The notes under the pieces: model-generated | Databases searched by the model: none | Told to the model about the DNA's origin: nothing | Seen by the model: only the letters and a program-made list of their open reading frames with translations | NCBI GenBank assembly: GCA_003243865.1 | Contig: QHBQ01000453.1 | Coordinates: 1 to 34,716 of the forward strand | Direction of reading: 5' to 3' | Length of the DNA stretch: 34,716 nt | DNA from: Candidatus Chloroheliales bacterium | GTDB taxonomy: Bacteria; Chloroflexota; Chloroflexia; QHBQ01 | Shown here: positions 1-8,810 of the stretch, piece after piece | How the letters are laid out: each line of letters starts with the position of its first letter | How positions within the stretch are numbered: position 1 is the first letter of the stretch | Position numbers and translations under genes: made by a program

Positions 1-3000
1 GTGCCATCGGGGTAGCCGTTGATCACCCCCTTGTAGTGCGCCGTCTCGATTGAGACGAAGAAGACATTGCTGGCTGGCACATCGCTGAAGGTTGGGTTGC
101 CGCCAGTGGGCGTGTAGAGCGGGTAGTGGGCGGCACCGACAACCAGCTTGGTGAGCTGGCCGCGCGTAATCGGGATGTTGGGTAGATAACAAGGGTAGGT
201 GGCGCCGTGCGCTGTGCAACCGGCCGCATCGAAGCCGCTGAGGATGCCCGCGTGGAAGCCAGTCTCGATGTACAGATAAGCAAAGTAGCTGGCTGGCACA
301 TCGCTGAATTCGGGCGTGCCACTCGGCGTATAGAAGGGCAAGCCGAAGCCGAGTACGACCACCTTGGCGAACTGAGCACGGGTCGAAGCTCCGCTGGGGC
401 TGTAGTGGGTCGGATCGGTACCGTTGATCACCCCACGACAGTAGAGCGCATGGATGGCAGTGTAGAAAACGTTGCCATTGACATCAAGGAACCGGTTGGG
501 GCAGTCAGTTGGTGTGTTAGTCGGCAGCGCGGGCGTACCGGTAGATGGCGGTGGTGTATGCGTCGGCAGCACGAAAGTGGTCGTCGCGGTGCTGGTTAGC
601 CTCGGGTTGGGAGTCATCGTCGGAGTGACGGTCGCAGTGTGAGTAGGTGTCGCGCTCGGTGTTGGGCTAAGGCAGGGGTTGGGCTGATTGAACGATACTT
701 CGGTGGTGTTAATCGAACCCTGACCAATAACAGCGTTGTTGCCGCCAATTGCCACTACGTAGGGGCCGACGCTCGCCCCGCCTGCATTGTAGCGTACCTG
801 ATTGAGCGGAGGGCCGTTACGCCAGCTATCGGTGTCGGGGTTGTAGACCACCGTCTCACCGTCAGCTGGGCCATACTGGTCCTCACCGCCATAGACCCAC
901 AACCGCTCATCATGGTTGACCACGGTAGGACCAAACTCGCCGGTGGCCGTAGGTAGATCAGCTCGCCTTGTCCAGGTATCGCCCGCGATGTCGTAGTCCC
1001 ACAAGGCCTTCTGGGCGATACCGTAGGTGTCCTCTCCTCCTACCACGTACAGGTGGCCGTTAATCACCGCCCCGCCGGAGTAGCTGAACCCTAGCCGCGC
1101 TGGAACGCTTGTCTTTGTCAGCCAGGTAGCGCTTTGGATATCGTACTCCCAGGTTTGCTCCTGCCCATGGGCGGGTAGCACGTAGTCACTCGAGCCAGCC
1201 ACCAAATAGACCTTGCCCTTCCAGTAGCCAGCCGCCATCCCCATCCTACCATCGGGCATATCCGAACCATAGCTCCAGTTCTGGGTGGCGAAATCGTATA
1301 TGCGCGTCTTTCTATACGTAAAACCACCATTGTTGTTATATTCTCCGCCAAAGACATAGAGCCTCCTGGCGACTGGGTCGTAGGCAGCGGCGGCGCTATC
1401 GTTGGCATCGGGCATCGAGTTAAGCGCAGCCCAGGTGTTGGTCCTGGGGTCGTAGCTGGAGAACTGATTCAACGAGGTGGCGGGGGAGCGTTGGAAGGTG
1501 AAACCACCGGCTGAGTAGGCAAGCTGACCATCAGTGGCTACTGCCGGGCTTTCATAGCGCTCAAGCGATGGCGCAACTATGTTCCAGGGGGCATATACAT
1601 CGGGGCCGCAGGGAGTAGCGGTTGGGGTAGCGGTCGGTGGCGTGCCTGTCACAGTGGGGGTGGGAGAAGGCGGGGCGGCAGTGGCGCTGCTGGTCGCGGT
1701 GGCGGTCGGTGGTGTACCAGTTACGGTGGGGGTGGCGGTAGGATTATCCGAAGCAAGTGGCGCGATTTTGGCAATGAAGGCATCATCTACTCCATCAAGA
1801 CTGCTCTGAAGGGCATTGTGGGTCGGGAAATCGGTAGAGCCGGTCCAGCCTGCAACGTAAGCAGCGCCAGCGCTGTCTACGGCAACTGCCTGACCAACAT
1901 CGTCCCAACTACCGCCCAGGTAAGTAGAGTAAAGGAGTCCAGTGCCCGACGTATTGAACCTGGTAACGAAGCCGTCCATGTGTCCGCCGTATGGCTGAAG
2001 TGGGTTCCGGAGCGGAAAGTCGGCGGAGAGGGTCATACCAACCACATAGGCATCGCCGGTAGGACCTACGGCTAGGCCCAGGCCGTAATCGCTGCCCGAG
2101 CCGCCCAGGTAAGTGGAGTAAACCAGGTCAGAGCCATCAGGGGTCATCTTGGTGAGAAAGGCGTCCGCAGATCCTGCAATACTGGGTTGGTAGGGGTTGC
2201 GGGTGGGGAAGTCGATTGCGTTGGTTTCGCCAGTTACGTAGACGGAGCCAGCGCTGTCGACGGCAATTCCGTAGCCCTGATCCTCGCCGTCCTGGCCGCC
2301 CAGGTAAGTGGAGTAGCCGAAGGCGGACCCATCAGCGGTCAGCTTGGTGATGAAGGCATCGGTGCCGTAGTGATACTGCTGGAACGGATGATAGATCGGA
2401 AAGTCGGGTGAATTGGTCTTACCTGCGATATAGGCGTTGCCCTGGGTATCTGCAGTGATAGCATAACCCCAGTTGAAGGTACTCCCACCTAGATATGTGG
2501 AGTAGACGAAGGCGGAGCCATCAGGGTTCAGCTTGGTGACGAAGGCATCCGTGTAGCCCCGGAAGCTAGGTTGGATGGCGTGATAAGTGGGGAAGTCGGG
2601 GGATGAAGTTTCACCAGTGATGTAGGTATTACCCTGACTATCTGCAGCAATACCTGCTCTGTACGTTGTTCCAGCCTCCTGACCATCGTATTCCTCGTCA
2701 CCTGAACCACCCAGATAGGTTGAGTAGATCAGGGTCGAGCCAGAGGCCGCCAGCTTGGTGACGAAGGCATCGGTGTGGCCGCCACCGAAGGCGGGTTGGA
2801 TGGCGTGGTAAGTGGGGAAGTCGTGGGAGCGGGTAGCGCCGGTAACATAAGCCTGGCCCTGGCCATCCACTGCCAGGTTGAGGTTGTCAGGGAAGTTGAG
2901 ATAAAGCTCACCCTCATTGTTCGAGCCGCCTAGATAGGTGGAGTAGACGAGCTGACTACCGTCGGGGCTTAGTTTGCTGATGAAGACATCGCTCCTGCCA

Positions 3001-3977
3001 GCGTTGTGGGGCTGGAAAGGGTTACCTGCTGTGGGGAAATCGATGGATCCAGTGGAGCCAGCGAGATAGATAAAGCCAGTATTGTCTACGGCCACGCCAT
3101 CACCTGCATCACCGCCCCCTCCGCCCAGGTAGCTAGAGTAATCGAGGGTGGGGTCAATGGTCAAGGGTAGTTTCGGGTCATAGGCCGCGAGGGTGAAGCC
3201 GATGCTGCCGTCGGCGAGTAGCTGGTAGCCGCCGTTGATGTCCACCCGACCATCCCGGCCCTCCTGGTAGATGTGCGGGACACGCTGGCGCAAGTCTCCA
3301 GCTCTGGTATGCAACACCAGCCCGTCAGCCTCAAGCTCTACCTTATCTGCACCAGTGATAGCGAGGTGGATACGCGACGGATCTGCGCCAGGCGAAACGT
3401 TGAAATCGTACTCCAGCCCGCCGTCACCCCCATAATAGGAGAGCTCAATGCCGGGGTAGACCGACTTATAGTTGACGCGCCCGTAGCTCGGCACATCGCT
3501 GTGCCATTTGCTGTGGTCGTTGCCGATGAAGTAGTTGCTCTTGCCTGTCAGCTTGTTCTCGGCGACAAACTTCGGCTTGGCGTTGGCATCGCGCCACTGG
3601 TAGCGGATGACTTGGTTGGTGCGGGGGGTGGCTGGGCCTTGCTTGTCGCTGCGCTGGGTGGAGGGTGAGGGACTCTGACGGTTGGTGGGATTGGCTACCG
3701 ACAGCACCGCCTCATGATCGGTGAGAAACAGAGTATAGCCGGGGCCGTGCGCCACATAGTGTACCTGTGGGTCGAACTGCCCAACGTTCGGCACGAAGGA
3801 GAGCGGCAGCTTGCTGAGGTCGGCTAGCTTCGCCGCTGATGCAGCGGGCTGGCCTGCTGGCTTTGATACCTGACTTTGGCTTACCGAAGTTTGGTTTGTC
3901 GATGGATGGGCCAGCCACGCGCTGCATATCGTTACTGTTAGCAGGAGGACGCGCCATCGCCGATTAAATTTGCCCAT
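1..3977 (-). CDS. Exported SBBP-repeat / kelch / S-layer homology protein (3' end outside window)
   Basis: Reading the minus strand from ATG 3977 gives an uninterrupted frame of about 1,325 codons that leaves the window at base 1. The start is preceded by AAAGGAGAGGGAT. Seen in the translation: a basic-then-hydrophobic export signal (residues 1-25); a conserved N-terminal domain of SBBP proteins (about 45-270, with a SNYFIGND-like stretch); seven SBBP repeats with the hallmark YSTYLGG (about 277-735); a Thr/Pro linker (740-790); kelch/galactose-oxidase-like repeats (790-1095); a second Thr/Pro linker (1100-1160); and SLH domains (from about 1163; FSDVPAS motifs, RAQFAKVV and RGQLTKLV). SLH domains usually bind cell-wall polymers, so I infer a surface-anchored adhesin or scaffold. 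Its ligand is unknown. The third SLH domain is cut by the window edge. Its neighbour at 5517-7835 is a shorter paralogue. Confidence 0.9.
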   Translation of the reverse strand, partial: MGKFNRRWRVLLLTVTICSAWLAHPSTNQTSVSQSQVSKPAGQPAASAAKLADLSKLPLSFVPNVGQFDPQVHYVAHGPGYTLFLTDHEAVLSVANPTNRQSPSPSTQRSDKQGPATPRTNQVIRYQWRDANAKPKFVAENKLTGKSNYFIGNDHSKWHSDVPSYGRVNYKSVYPGIELSYYGGDGGLEYDFNVSPGADPSRIHLAITGADKVELEADGLVLHTRAGDLRQRVPHIYQEGRDGRVDINGGYQLLADGSIGFTLAAYDPKLPLTIDPTLDYSSYLGGGGGDAGDGVAVDNTGFIYLAGSTGSIDFPTAGNPFQPHNAGRSDVFISKLSPDGSQLVYSTYLGGSNNEGELYLNFPDNLNLAVDGQGQAYVTGATRSHDFPTYHAIQPAFGGGHTDAFVTKLAASGSTLIYSTYLGGSGDEEYDGQEAGTTYRAGIAADSQGNTYITGETSSPDFPTYHAIQPSFRGYTDAFVTKLNPDGSAFVYSTYLGGSTFNWGYAITADTQGNAYIAGKTNSPDFPIYHPFQQYHYGTDAFITKLTADGSAFGYSTYLGGQDGEDQGYGIAVDSAGSVYVTGETNAIDFPTRNPYQPSIAGSADAFLTKMTPDGSDLVYSTYLGGSGSDYGLGLAVGPTGDAYVVGMTLSADFPLRNPLQPYGGHMDGFVTRFNTSGTGLLYSTYLGGSWDDVGQAVAVDSAGAAYVAGWTGSTDFPTHNALQSSLDGVDDAFIAKIAPLASDNPTATPTVTGTPPTATATSSATAAPPSPTPTVTGTPPTATPTATPCGPDVYAPWNIVAPSLERYESPAVATDGQLAYSAGGFTFQRSPATSLNQFSSYDPRTNTWAALNSMPDANDSAAAAYDPVARRLYVFGGEYNNNGGFTYRKTRIYDFATQNWSYGSDMPDGRMGMAAGYWKGKVYLVAGSSDYVLPAHGQEQTWEYDIQSATWLTKTSVPARLGFSYSGGAVINGHLYVVGGEDTYGIAQKALWDYDIAGDTWTRRADLPTATGEFGPTVVNHDERLWVYGGEDQYGPADGETVVYNPDTDSWRNGPPLNQVRYNAGGASVGPYVVAIGGNNAVIGQGSINTTEVSFNQPNPCLSPTPSATPTHTATVTPTMTPNPRLTSTATTTFVLPTHTPPPSTGTPALPTNTPTDCPNRFLDVNGNVFYTAIHALYCRGVINGTDPTHYSPSGASTRAQFAKVVVLGFGLPFYTPSGTPEFSDVPASYFAYLYIETGFHAGILSGFDAAGCTAHGATYPCYLPNIPITRGQLTKLVVGAAHYPLYTPTGGNPTFSDVPASNVFFVSIETAHYKGVINGYPDG

Positions 3978-4001
3978 ATCCCTCTCCTTTATCCCTCGCT
4001 C

Positions 4002-4015
4002 CTCACATTTGTGAG
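4002..4015. promoter_or_regulatory. 14-bp palindrome in the leader of the SLH/SBBP gene
   Basis: CTCACAAATGTGAG (minus strand) is a perfect 6+6 inverted repeat about 25 bases before the start at 3977. A TATAAT box on the minus strand lies farther upstream at 4083-4078, without a convincing -35. It could be a regulator site or a small mRNA hairpin; nothing else supports either. Confidence 0.25.
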
Positions 4016-4091
4016 CATCGAGCCCACCAAATCTTATGAGGGGACTTTACCGAAGCGGCACTGGCATAAGCATCTCCATTATAAACCTTAT

Positions 4092-4127
4092 TAGGGCAAA
4101 GCGCTAGTTCGTAACGTTTGTAGTAAG
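4092..4127 (+). repeat. Left terminal inverted repeat of the IS982-like element
   Basis: Begins TAGGGCAAAGCGCTAG and ends GTAGTAAG. It matches the reverse complement of 5127-5162 at both outer and inner ends, with the mismatches concentrated in the middle. Confidence 0.75.
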
Positions 4128-4222
4128 ATGACGTGACTGCTGCTTATGCCTAAGGTGCCGTCCCCCGCTATTATAGGTGTGCGCCTAACAAACCATACCT
4201 TATCCTAGCGGAGGACTGACCT

Positions 4223-5125
4223 ATGATAGTCGATTTCGACGATTTCTGCCTGCGCTTGTTTGTCCTGGTCGACGACCTCTAACCCCCAGGTGTCCCACCG
4301 CTGCGCCGCCCCAGTCCAGGGCCGGATTGCACCGACAGCGAGTTCATCGCCATAGCCCTGGTTGGTGAGTGCCGCGGCTGGGACGAAGAGGCTGTCCTGG
4401 CTGCCAACTGGAGAGAGTATCGCCACCTCCTTCCCAGATGCCAGAGCGAAGTCGCTTCAATCGTCGTCGCCGCAACCCGACGTTTGCCATCAACTTGCTG
4501 CGCCAACTGGTGCTGCGCCACCTCGACTTGGCTGAGTGTGGGTTGTTGGTGATTGACAGCTGGCTCTTGCTAGTGGTTGGCTTTCACCTTGCACCTGGCG
4601 ATACTGGCGACTGGGGCAAGCAGGAGGTGAGTTATGGCTGCTGTGCCAGCAAGAAGCAGATCATCTACGGCTACAAGCTGCACCTGCTGATGACCCTTTC
4701 CGGTGTGATTGTCGACTTTAGCCTCGCGCCAGCCAATGAGAGCGACCTGGCGGTGGGGGCGGAGATGATGCACGAGTTGTGCCAGCGCACGGTTATCGGC
4801 GACAAGGGTTACGTCTAGCAAGCCTCTGCCGCAGGAACTGGCTGCCCAAGAGGTGACGCTACTAACCCCTAGCCGACGCAACCAGAAAGTGTAGTTGCCC
4901 AAGCCAGCAGCCAAGCGGCTGAACCGAGCGCGGCAGATTGTGGAAACGGTGAACAGCCAGTTGGCGGAGCAGTTCCACATCGAGCGCAACGATGCCAGCA
5001 GTTTCAGGGGCTTGGTAGCGCGCTTGTACAGCAAGCTGACGGCGCACACTTTGTGCTTCAAGCTGAATCGGCTACTGGGCAATCCTGATCTCTTGCGCAT
5101 CAAGGAGCTTGCTTACCCAGGTTAG
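4223..5125 (+). pseudogene. IS982-family transposase, frameshifted remnant
   Basis: The start ATG 4223 follows GAGGACTGACCT and opens with MIVDFDDFCLRLFVL, typical of IS982 transposases, but hits a stop after 19 codons. Coding then resumes in other frames: CTDSEFIAIALVGECRGW (about 4330-4390), the RSRFNRRRRN stretch and the DDE core with KKQIIYGYKLHLL and LAPANESDLAVGAE (4440-4818), and a C-terminal part with ETVNSQLAEQFHIER (4895-5125). At least three frame changes or stops are needed to join them, so it cannot make an active transposase. Confidence 0.8.
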
Positions 5126-5126
5126 C

Positions 5127-5162
5127 CTTACTACAAGTGCCATTAACTAGCACTTTGCCCTA
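5127..5162 (-). repeat. Right terminal inverted repeat of the IS982-like element
   Basis: The reverse complement begins TAGGGCAAAGTGCTAG and ends GTAGTAAG, pairing with 4092-4127. It starts immediately after the transposase C-terminal remnant. Confidence 0.75.
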
Positions 5163-5419
5163 TTAGTTGTCTTCCACCTGACTACGGCCTTAGTCGCAGA
5201 GAGGGCGGTGAGACGCCCACAGTTGGACATTGAACAGCAGCCTGCATAGTTCGCCCTCCGTACTCCAGTAAGTGATAACTTACGTAGATGCGCTCATTGT
5301 ACCATGATATGTAAAATATTCAAGGTAAGCACCCAGATCAAAGATGCAAATTCAGCGGCGCTGCTGCCCAAGCTTTGCCTCCTTAAAAAAGATGGTGAAC
5401 TATAGATAACGATAGGAGA
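5163..5419. other. Non-coding gap between IS remnant and SBBP gene terminator
   Basis: No ORF with coding character, RNA gene or repeat was recognised here. The hairpin at 5420-5453 follows it. Confidence 0.4.
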
Positions 5420-5453
5420 GAGCGGGGGCCGAGCTTAAGCTCAGCCCCCGCTC
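5420..5453 (-). terminator. Hairpin downstream of the second SBBP gene
   Basis: GAGCGGGGGC and GCCCCCGCTC form a perfect 10-bp stem. The 14-base interior contains GAGCTTAAGCTC, which is itself palindromic. It lies 64 bases past the stop of the minus-strand gene. No U-run follows on the minus strand, so it may act as an RNA-stabilising hairpin or a factor-assisted terminator. Confidence 0.6.
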
Positions 5454-5516
5454 ATTCGTTCGCACTAGGCATCAGCCTTTCGTGCGCAGAAGCTCATTCT
5501 CTTGTCCCTGGTCCCC

Positions 5517-7835
5517 TTACGGTTGGATCTCCAGAACAAAGCCGTCCTGACCTCCTGCGTTGGTCGCTTGGTAAGGGTGAGCTGTAGGAAACCCGCCCGC
5601 CCCGCTGGACCTAGTCCTGCCCGCGATAAAGGCGTTGCCTGAGCTGTCCGTAGCGATACCGAGGCCAGCATCATCACTGGTGCCGCCGACGTACGTAGAG
5701 TAGGAAAGGCAGACGTGCAGTCCCGAACAAGACGTACCTACTGCTGGGTGTATCACTTTGGTGACAAAGGCATCAGTGCCTCCCGCGTTGCTTGTATAAA
5801 GCGCCGATTGGAGCGGGAAGTTGGTGGAGGCAGTATAGCCCGTAATGAAGGCGTCGCCGTTATGAACAGCAATGCTAGAGGTCTCGTCATCACCGCTGCC
5901 ACCTATGTAAGTGGAGTAGACGAGCCCTGGAGTAGTGCCCATCACGCCGTTCAGCTCGGTGACAAAAGCGTCGTAGCTACCGGCATTGGTTGACTGGTAT
6001 GCGCCTGAGATAGGGAAGTTGGTAGATTGAGTCTCGCCGGTGACGTAGACGTTGCTAAAACTATCCAGCGCAATGCCCGTGCCGAAATCATTACTGCTAC
6101 CACCCAGGTAAGTGGAGTAGCTCCATGCCGCTCCTGGTGTAGATTTCACCTTGGTGATGAAGGCGTCGTTGCCACCACCAAGGGTTGTTTGATAAGCGCC
6201 AGTAGTGATGGGGAAGGTGGCGGAGTTGGTGGACCCCACGATGAAGGCATTGCCTGAGCTATCCAGGGTGACAGCGTTGCCTTGATCCATGTTGTTACCG
6301 CCCAGGAAGCTGGAGAAGAGCCAGGTAGAGCTAGGGGTGGGGTTGGCTGGCACTTTGGTGACAAAAGCACTATGGCAGTTGCCGATTGGGCCAGCGCACG
6401 CCGCTTGAATCGGACTCTGGGTGGGAAAGTGCATAGCCCCGCCATAGGTATCCGATTCGGTCCACCCGGTAACCCAGGCCTCCCCTGAGCTGTCCACGGC
6501 GATGCCCCTACCCTCATCGTCAAACGAGCCGCCCAGGTAGGTGGAGTAGACCAGTCCAGAACCCGAAGAGTTCAGCTCGGTCACGAAAGCGTCCCCATAG
6601 AAGATGCCTCCGTTGTTACTCCCTTGTATCGCGTTCCCGACGGGGAAGTCAGCGCTGAAGGTGGCACCAGTGATATAGGCGTTGCCGCTCGTGTCCAGAG
6701 CAATAGCATTACCGTAGTCGTCTCCAGAGAACTTCTCGCCGCTAGCGTGGCCCCCTATATACGTAGAGTAACGGGGGCAGTATCTTACCCCGGAGGCGCA
6801 TCCCGTAGACGTCAACTCAGTGACGATAGCGTCGTAGCCGTCAGCCTTAGTCGTCTGGAAAGCGCCGATTGTGGTGGGGAAGTTGGTAGAGAGGCTCCCA
6901 CCCGTAAGGTAGATGTTACCAGCGCTTGACACGGTGATGCCACCGGTAAAATCAGTAGTGCCGTTGTTAAAATCATCACTGCTACCGCCGAGGTAGGTGG
7001 AGTAGTAGAGGGTCGGGTCAATTATCAGCGGCCTGGTGCGGTCATAAGCCGACAGAGTAAATCCCACCGCGCCCGCATCCGCCAGAGTGTAGCCACCCAC
7101 TACCGCCTGCCTCCCGTTTGGCCCATCCTGATAGATATGTGGGGCAGGCTGGCGCAGTTCGCCCAAAGCGGTATGTAGCACCAGGTTGCCCGCGTCGAGA
7201 GTCACTTTGTCTGCACCGGTAACTGCCATGCTGATGCGGGATGGGTCACTACCAGGGGTAACGATGAAGTCGTATTCGACCTGGCCGCCGCTCCCGTAGT
7301 AGGCAAGGTTAATGCCCGGATATATGCCCTGGTACTCAACCCGCGCGTAATTCGGCACGCTCGTATACCATTTGGCGGGATCGTTGCCGATGAAGTAATT
7401 GCTTTTGCCCGGTAGCTCGTTCAGGCCTACTATCTTAGGCGCAGCGTTTGCTCCGCGCCACTGATAACGCAGCACAGTTGGAGGCTGAGGTGAAGCAGTA
7501 GGTCGGTGCTTGAAAGCTAGGTTCTGGTGGTTAGAGTCGATGGAACGAGAGGCAGGGATCCACGTCACCGCTTCGCTATCGGCGAGAAATAGGACGTATC
7601 CTGCTCCGTGTGCGAGGAAGCGTACTGATGGGTCAGTTTGGCCCACGTTCGCTTCAAAACTAAGGGGTACACTGGCAAGGGCGGACTTTACTTGCGCCCC
7701 TAGGTTGTTGGTTGGTGAAGCTGTGGGCCGAGATGAGTGGGATGTAACTGGCTGCCCTACTATCAGGCTGACAGTCATGACCAACGCCAGCATCCCACTG
7801 GCAACGAATCCGAGCCTACTACTGTTGCGATTCAT
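5517..7835 (-). CDS. Exported SBBP (seven-repeat beta-propeller) protein
   Basis: 772 residues. The start ATG 7835 is preceded by AAGGAAGGATCACG. Residues 1-33 are an export signal (basic start, then LALVMTVSLIVG). Residues about 50-260 are the N-terminal domain shared with the protein at 1-3977, including SNYFIGNDPAKWYTSVPNY. From about 277 there are seven repeats with YSTYLGG or a variant, spaced roughly 65-75 residues, each with a GNAFI/GNVYVTG-like strand. This matches SBBP repeats, predicted to fold as a propeller. The protein ends right after the last repeat (DGFVLEIQP) and, unlike its neighbour, has no kelch or SLH part, so it is probably secreted rather than wall-anchored. Substrate unknown. 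Confidence 0.9.
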   Translation of the reverse strand: MNRNSSRLGFVASGMLALVMTVSLIVGQPVTSHSSRPTASPTNNLGAQVKSALASVPLSFEANVGQTDPSVRFLAHGAGYVLFLADSEAVTWIPASRSIDSNHQNLAFKHRPTASPQPPTVLRYQWRGANAAPKIVGLNELPGKSNYFIGNDPAKWYTSVPNYARVEYQGIYPGINLAYYGSGGQVEYDFIVTPGSDPSRISMAVTGADKVTLDAGNLVLHTALGELRQPAPHIYQDGPNGRQAVVGGYTLADAGAVGFTLSAYDRTRPLIIDPTLYYSTYLGGSSDDFNNGTTDFTGGITVSSAGNIYLTGGSLSTNFPTTIGAFQTTKADGYDAIVTELTSTGCASGVRYCPRYSTYIGGHASGEKFSGDDYGNAIALDTSGNAYITGATFSADFPVGNAIQGSNNGGIFYGDAFVTELNSSGSGLVYSTYLGGSFDDEGRGIAVDSSGEAWVTGWTESDTYGGAMHFPTQSPIQAACAGPIGNCHSAFVTKVPANPTPSSTWLFSSFLGGNNMDQGNAVTLDSSGNAFIVGSTNSATFPITTGAYQTTLGGGNDAFITKVKSTPGAAWSYSTYLGGSSNDFGTGIALDSFSNVYVTGETQSTNFPISGAYQSTNAGSYDAFVTELNGVMGTTPGLVYSTYIGGSGDDETSSIAVHNGDAFITGYTASTNFPLQSALYTSNAGGTDAFVTKVIHPAVGTSCSGLHVCLSYSTYVGGTSDDAGLGIATDSSGNAFIAGRTRSSGAGGFPTAHPYQATNAGGQDGFVLEIQP

Positions 7836-8151
7836 CGTGATCCTTCCTTTCGTATTCTACACCACCTCTGCAACTATAGCAGATGGTGATAGCTAAAATT
7901 TACCCGTTACGTTGATAGCATCACCGCTTCCTTGTGGGTCGGCAGTGGTGCCTCCTTGTTCGTGCGTTAGCGGACCTTAGCGCCCAGCTGATAACGCTCC
8001 AGTCAAGCTCTGCACCTCAGAGAAATTATAGTGGGGATCAGGCTGGTGCGCATCGGGGGAAACCAGTATTTTTGTTCTAAAATTGAGAGCTTTGCCTAGT
8101 GGGTGGGGTGCGGGATAGCGGCCTACAGAAGTAAGTCCGAAGTACTCCACG

Positions 8152-8188
8152 CTGCATAAGCTCTTATAGTTGGCCATAGCTGTTCAAA
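8152..8188 (+). repeat. 37-bp direct repeat, copy 1
   Basis: Runs from CTGCATAAGCTC to CATAGCTGTTCAAA. Matches copy 2 (8226-8262) with three differences by eye. The repeat period is 74 bp. Confidence 0.75.
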
Positions 8189-8225
8189 GCTGGAGCGAGC
8201 CGGTTGTTGTCAACGCGGTGACAGA

Positions 8226-8262
8226 CTGCATAAGCTCCTATAGGTGGGCATAGCTGTTCAAA
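8226..8262 (+). repeat. 37-bp direct repeat, copy 2
   Basis: Second copy of the unit at 8152-8188. The core contains AGCTCCTATAGGTGGGCAT. Confidence 0.75.
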
Positions 8263-8384
8263 CCCTGAAAATAAGCCCAATTTTGGCCCCGAGGCACTTC
8301 GCCACGCACAAACAGGGCTTGCCAGAGCATATTTTTTCCCGTAAGTTTGAATGGTTACGGTTAGGCAGGCACTTCTTGCCGATT

Positions 8385-8801
8385 TTACCTGCCCTGGAGT
8401 GTCAGGTACCAGAGCATCGCCGCAGCCCTGTTTCTCACCTCCAGTTTGGCGTAGATGCTGCTCAAGTGGGTCTCGACGGTTTTGACACTGATACTAAGCA
8501 TTAGGCCCAGCTCCTGGTTGCTCGCCCCGCTGGCAAGAAGCTGGAGTACCTCCGTCTCCCTTTTTGTCAAGGGCTCGATCTCATGCGCCACCTTGTTCAT
8601 ACCTTCCACCTTTCTCTCCCTGCCGCAGCGCCAGCAAGAGACGAAGGTCATGCCACAGTCGGTATGGATGACATGGGTGACACCCGACACCAGCGAAAAG
8701 CCGTGTCCCTCGCGATGGCCAATGATCGCTTGGCAGCTCTGATTGCCACATAGCCAGAGATCGCAGTGAGGCCCGGATTCACTTGGCTCTCTCATCTCCA
8801 T
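8385..8801 (-). CDS. Small LuxR/GerE-type HTH protein with Cys-rich N-terminus
   Basis: 138 residues. Start ATG 8801 has AAAGGAG with a 4-base spacer, and the gap to the upstream ATPase gene is only 9 bases. Residues about 76-138 are a LuxR-type DNA-binding domain (LTKRETEVLQLLASGASNQE, then SVKTVETHLSSIYAKL). The first 60 residues have Cys at 13, 18, 23, 49, 56 and 59, with CWRC near the end, suggesting a zinc-binding segment rather than a response-regulator receiver. It is the last gene of the 13.7-8.4 kb operon and probably acts as a transcription regulator of this element; its target is unknown. Confidence 0.85.
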   Translation of the reverse strand: MEMREPSESGPHCDLWLCGNQSCQAIIGHREGHGFSLVSGVTHVIHTDCGMTFVSCWRCGRERKVEGMNKVAHEIEPLTKRETEVLQLLASGASNQELGLMLSISVKTVETHLSSIYAKLEVRNRAAAMLWYLTLQGR

Positions 8802-8810
8802 TTGCTCCTT

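Larger units (their letters stand above)
4092..5162 (+). mobile_element. Decayed IS982-like insertion sequence, 1,071 bp
   Basis: The two ends form imperfect 36-bp terminal inverted repeats (4092-4127 and 5127-5162; 29 of 36 positions match by hand alignment, outer motif TAGGGCAAAG). They enclose one degenerate transposase reading + . Size and gene content fit the IS982 family. No clear target-site duplication is visible, which fits an old insertion. The element separates two paralogous SBBP genes and does not interrupt either. Confidence 0.75.
7836..8384. other. Intergenic region containing a direct repeat
   Basis: Only very short spurious ORFs are present. It holds the 5' leader of the SBBP gene (about 7836-7900), the pair of 37-bp direct repeats at 8152-8188 and 8226-8262, and an AT-rich patch near 8330. 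It could be a relic of an IS end, but no transposase is visible. Confidence 0.4.

Noticed and set aside
1579..1809. Plus-strand Val/Gly-rich ORF
   Set aside because: It is the antisense reading of the Thr/Pro linker of the minus-strand SLH/SBBP protein.
4369..4818. ORF of 149 codons as a complete gene
   Set aside because: It is only the middle of the decayed IS982-like transposase; its first codons are out of frame with the true N-terminus at 4223.
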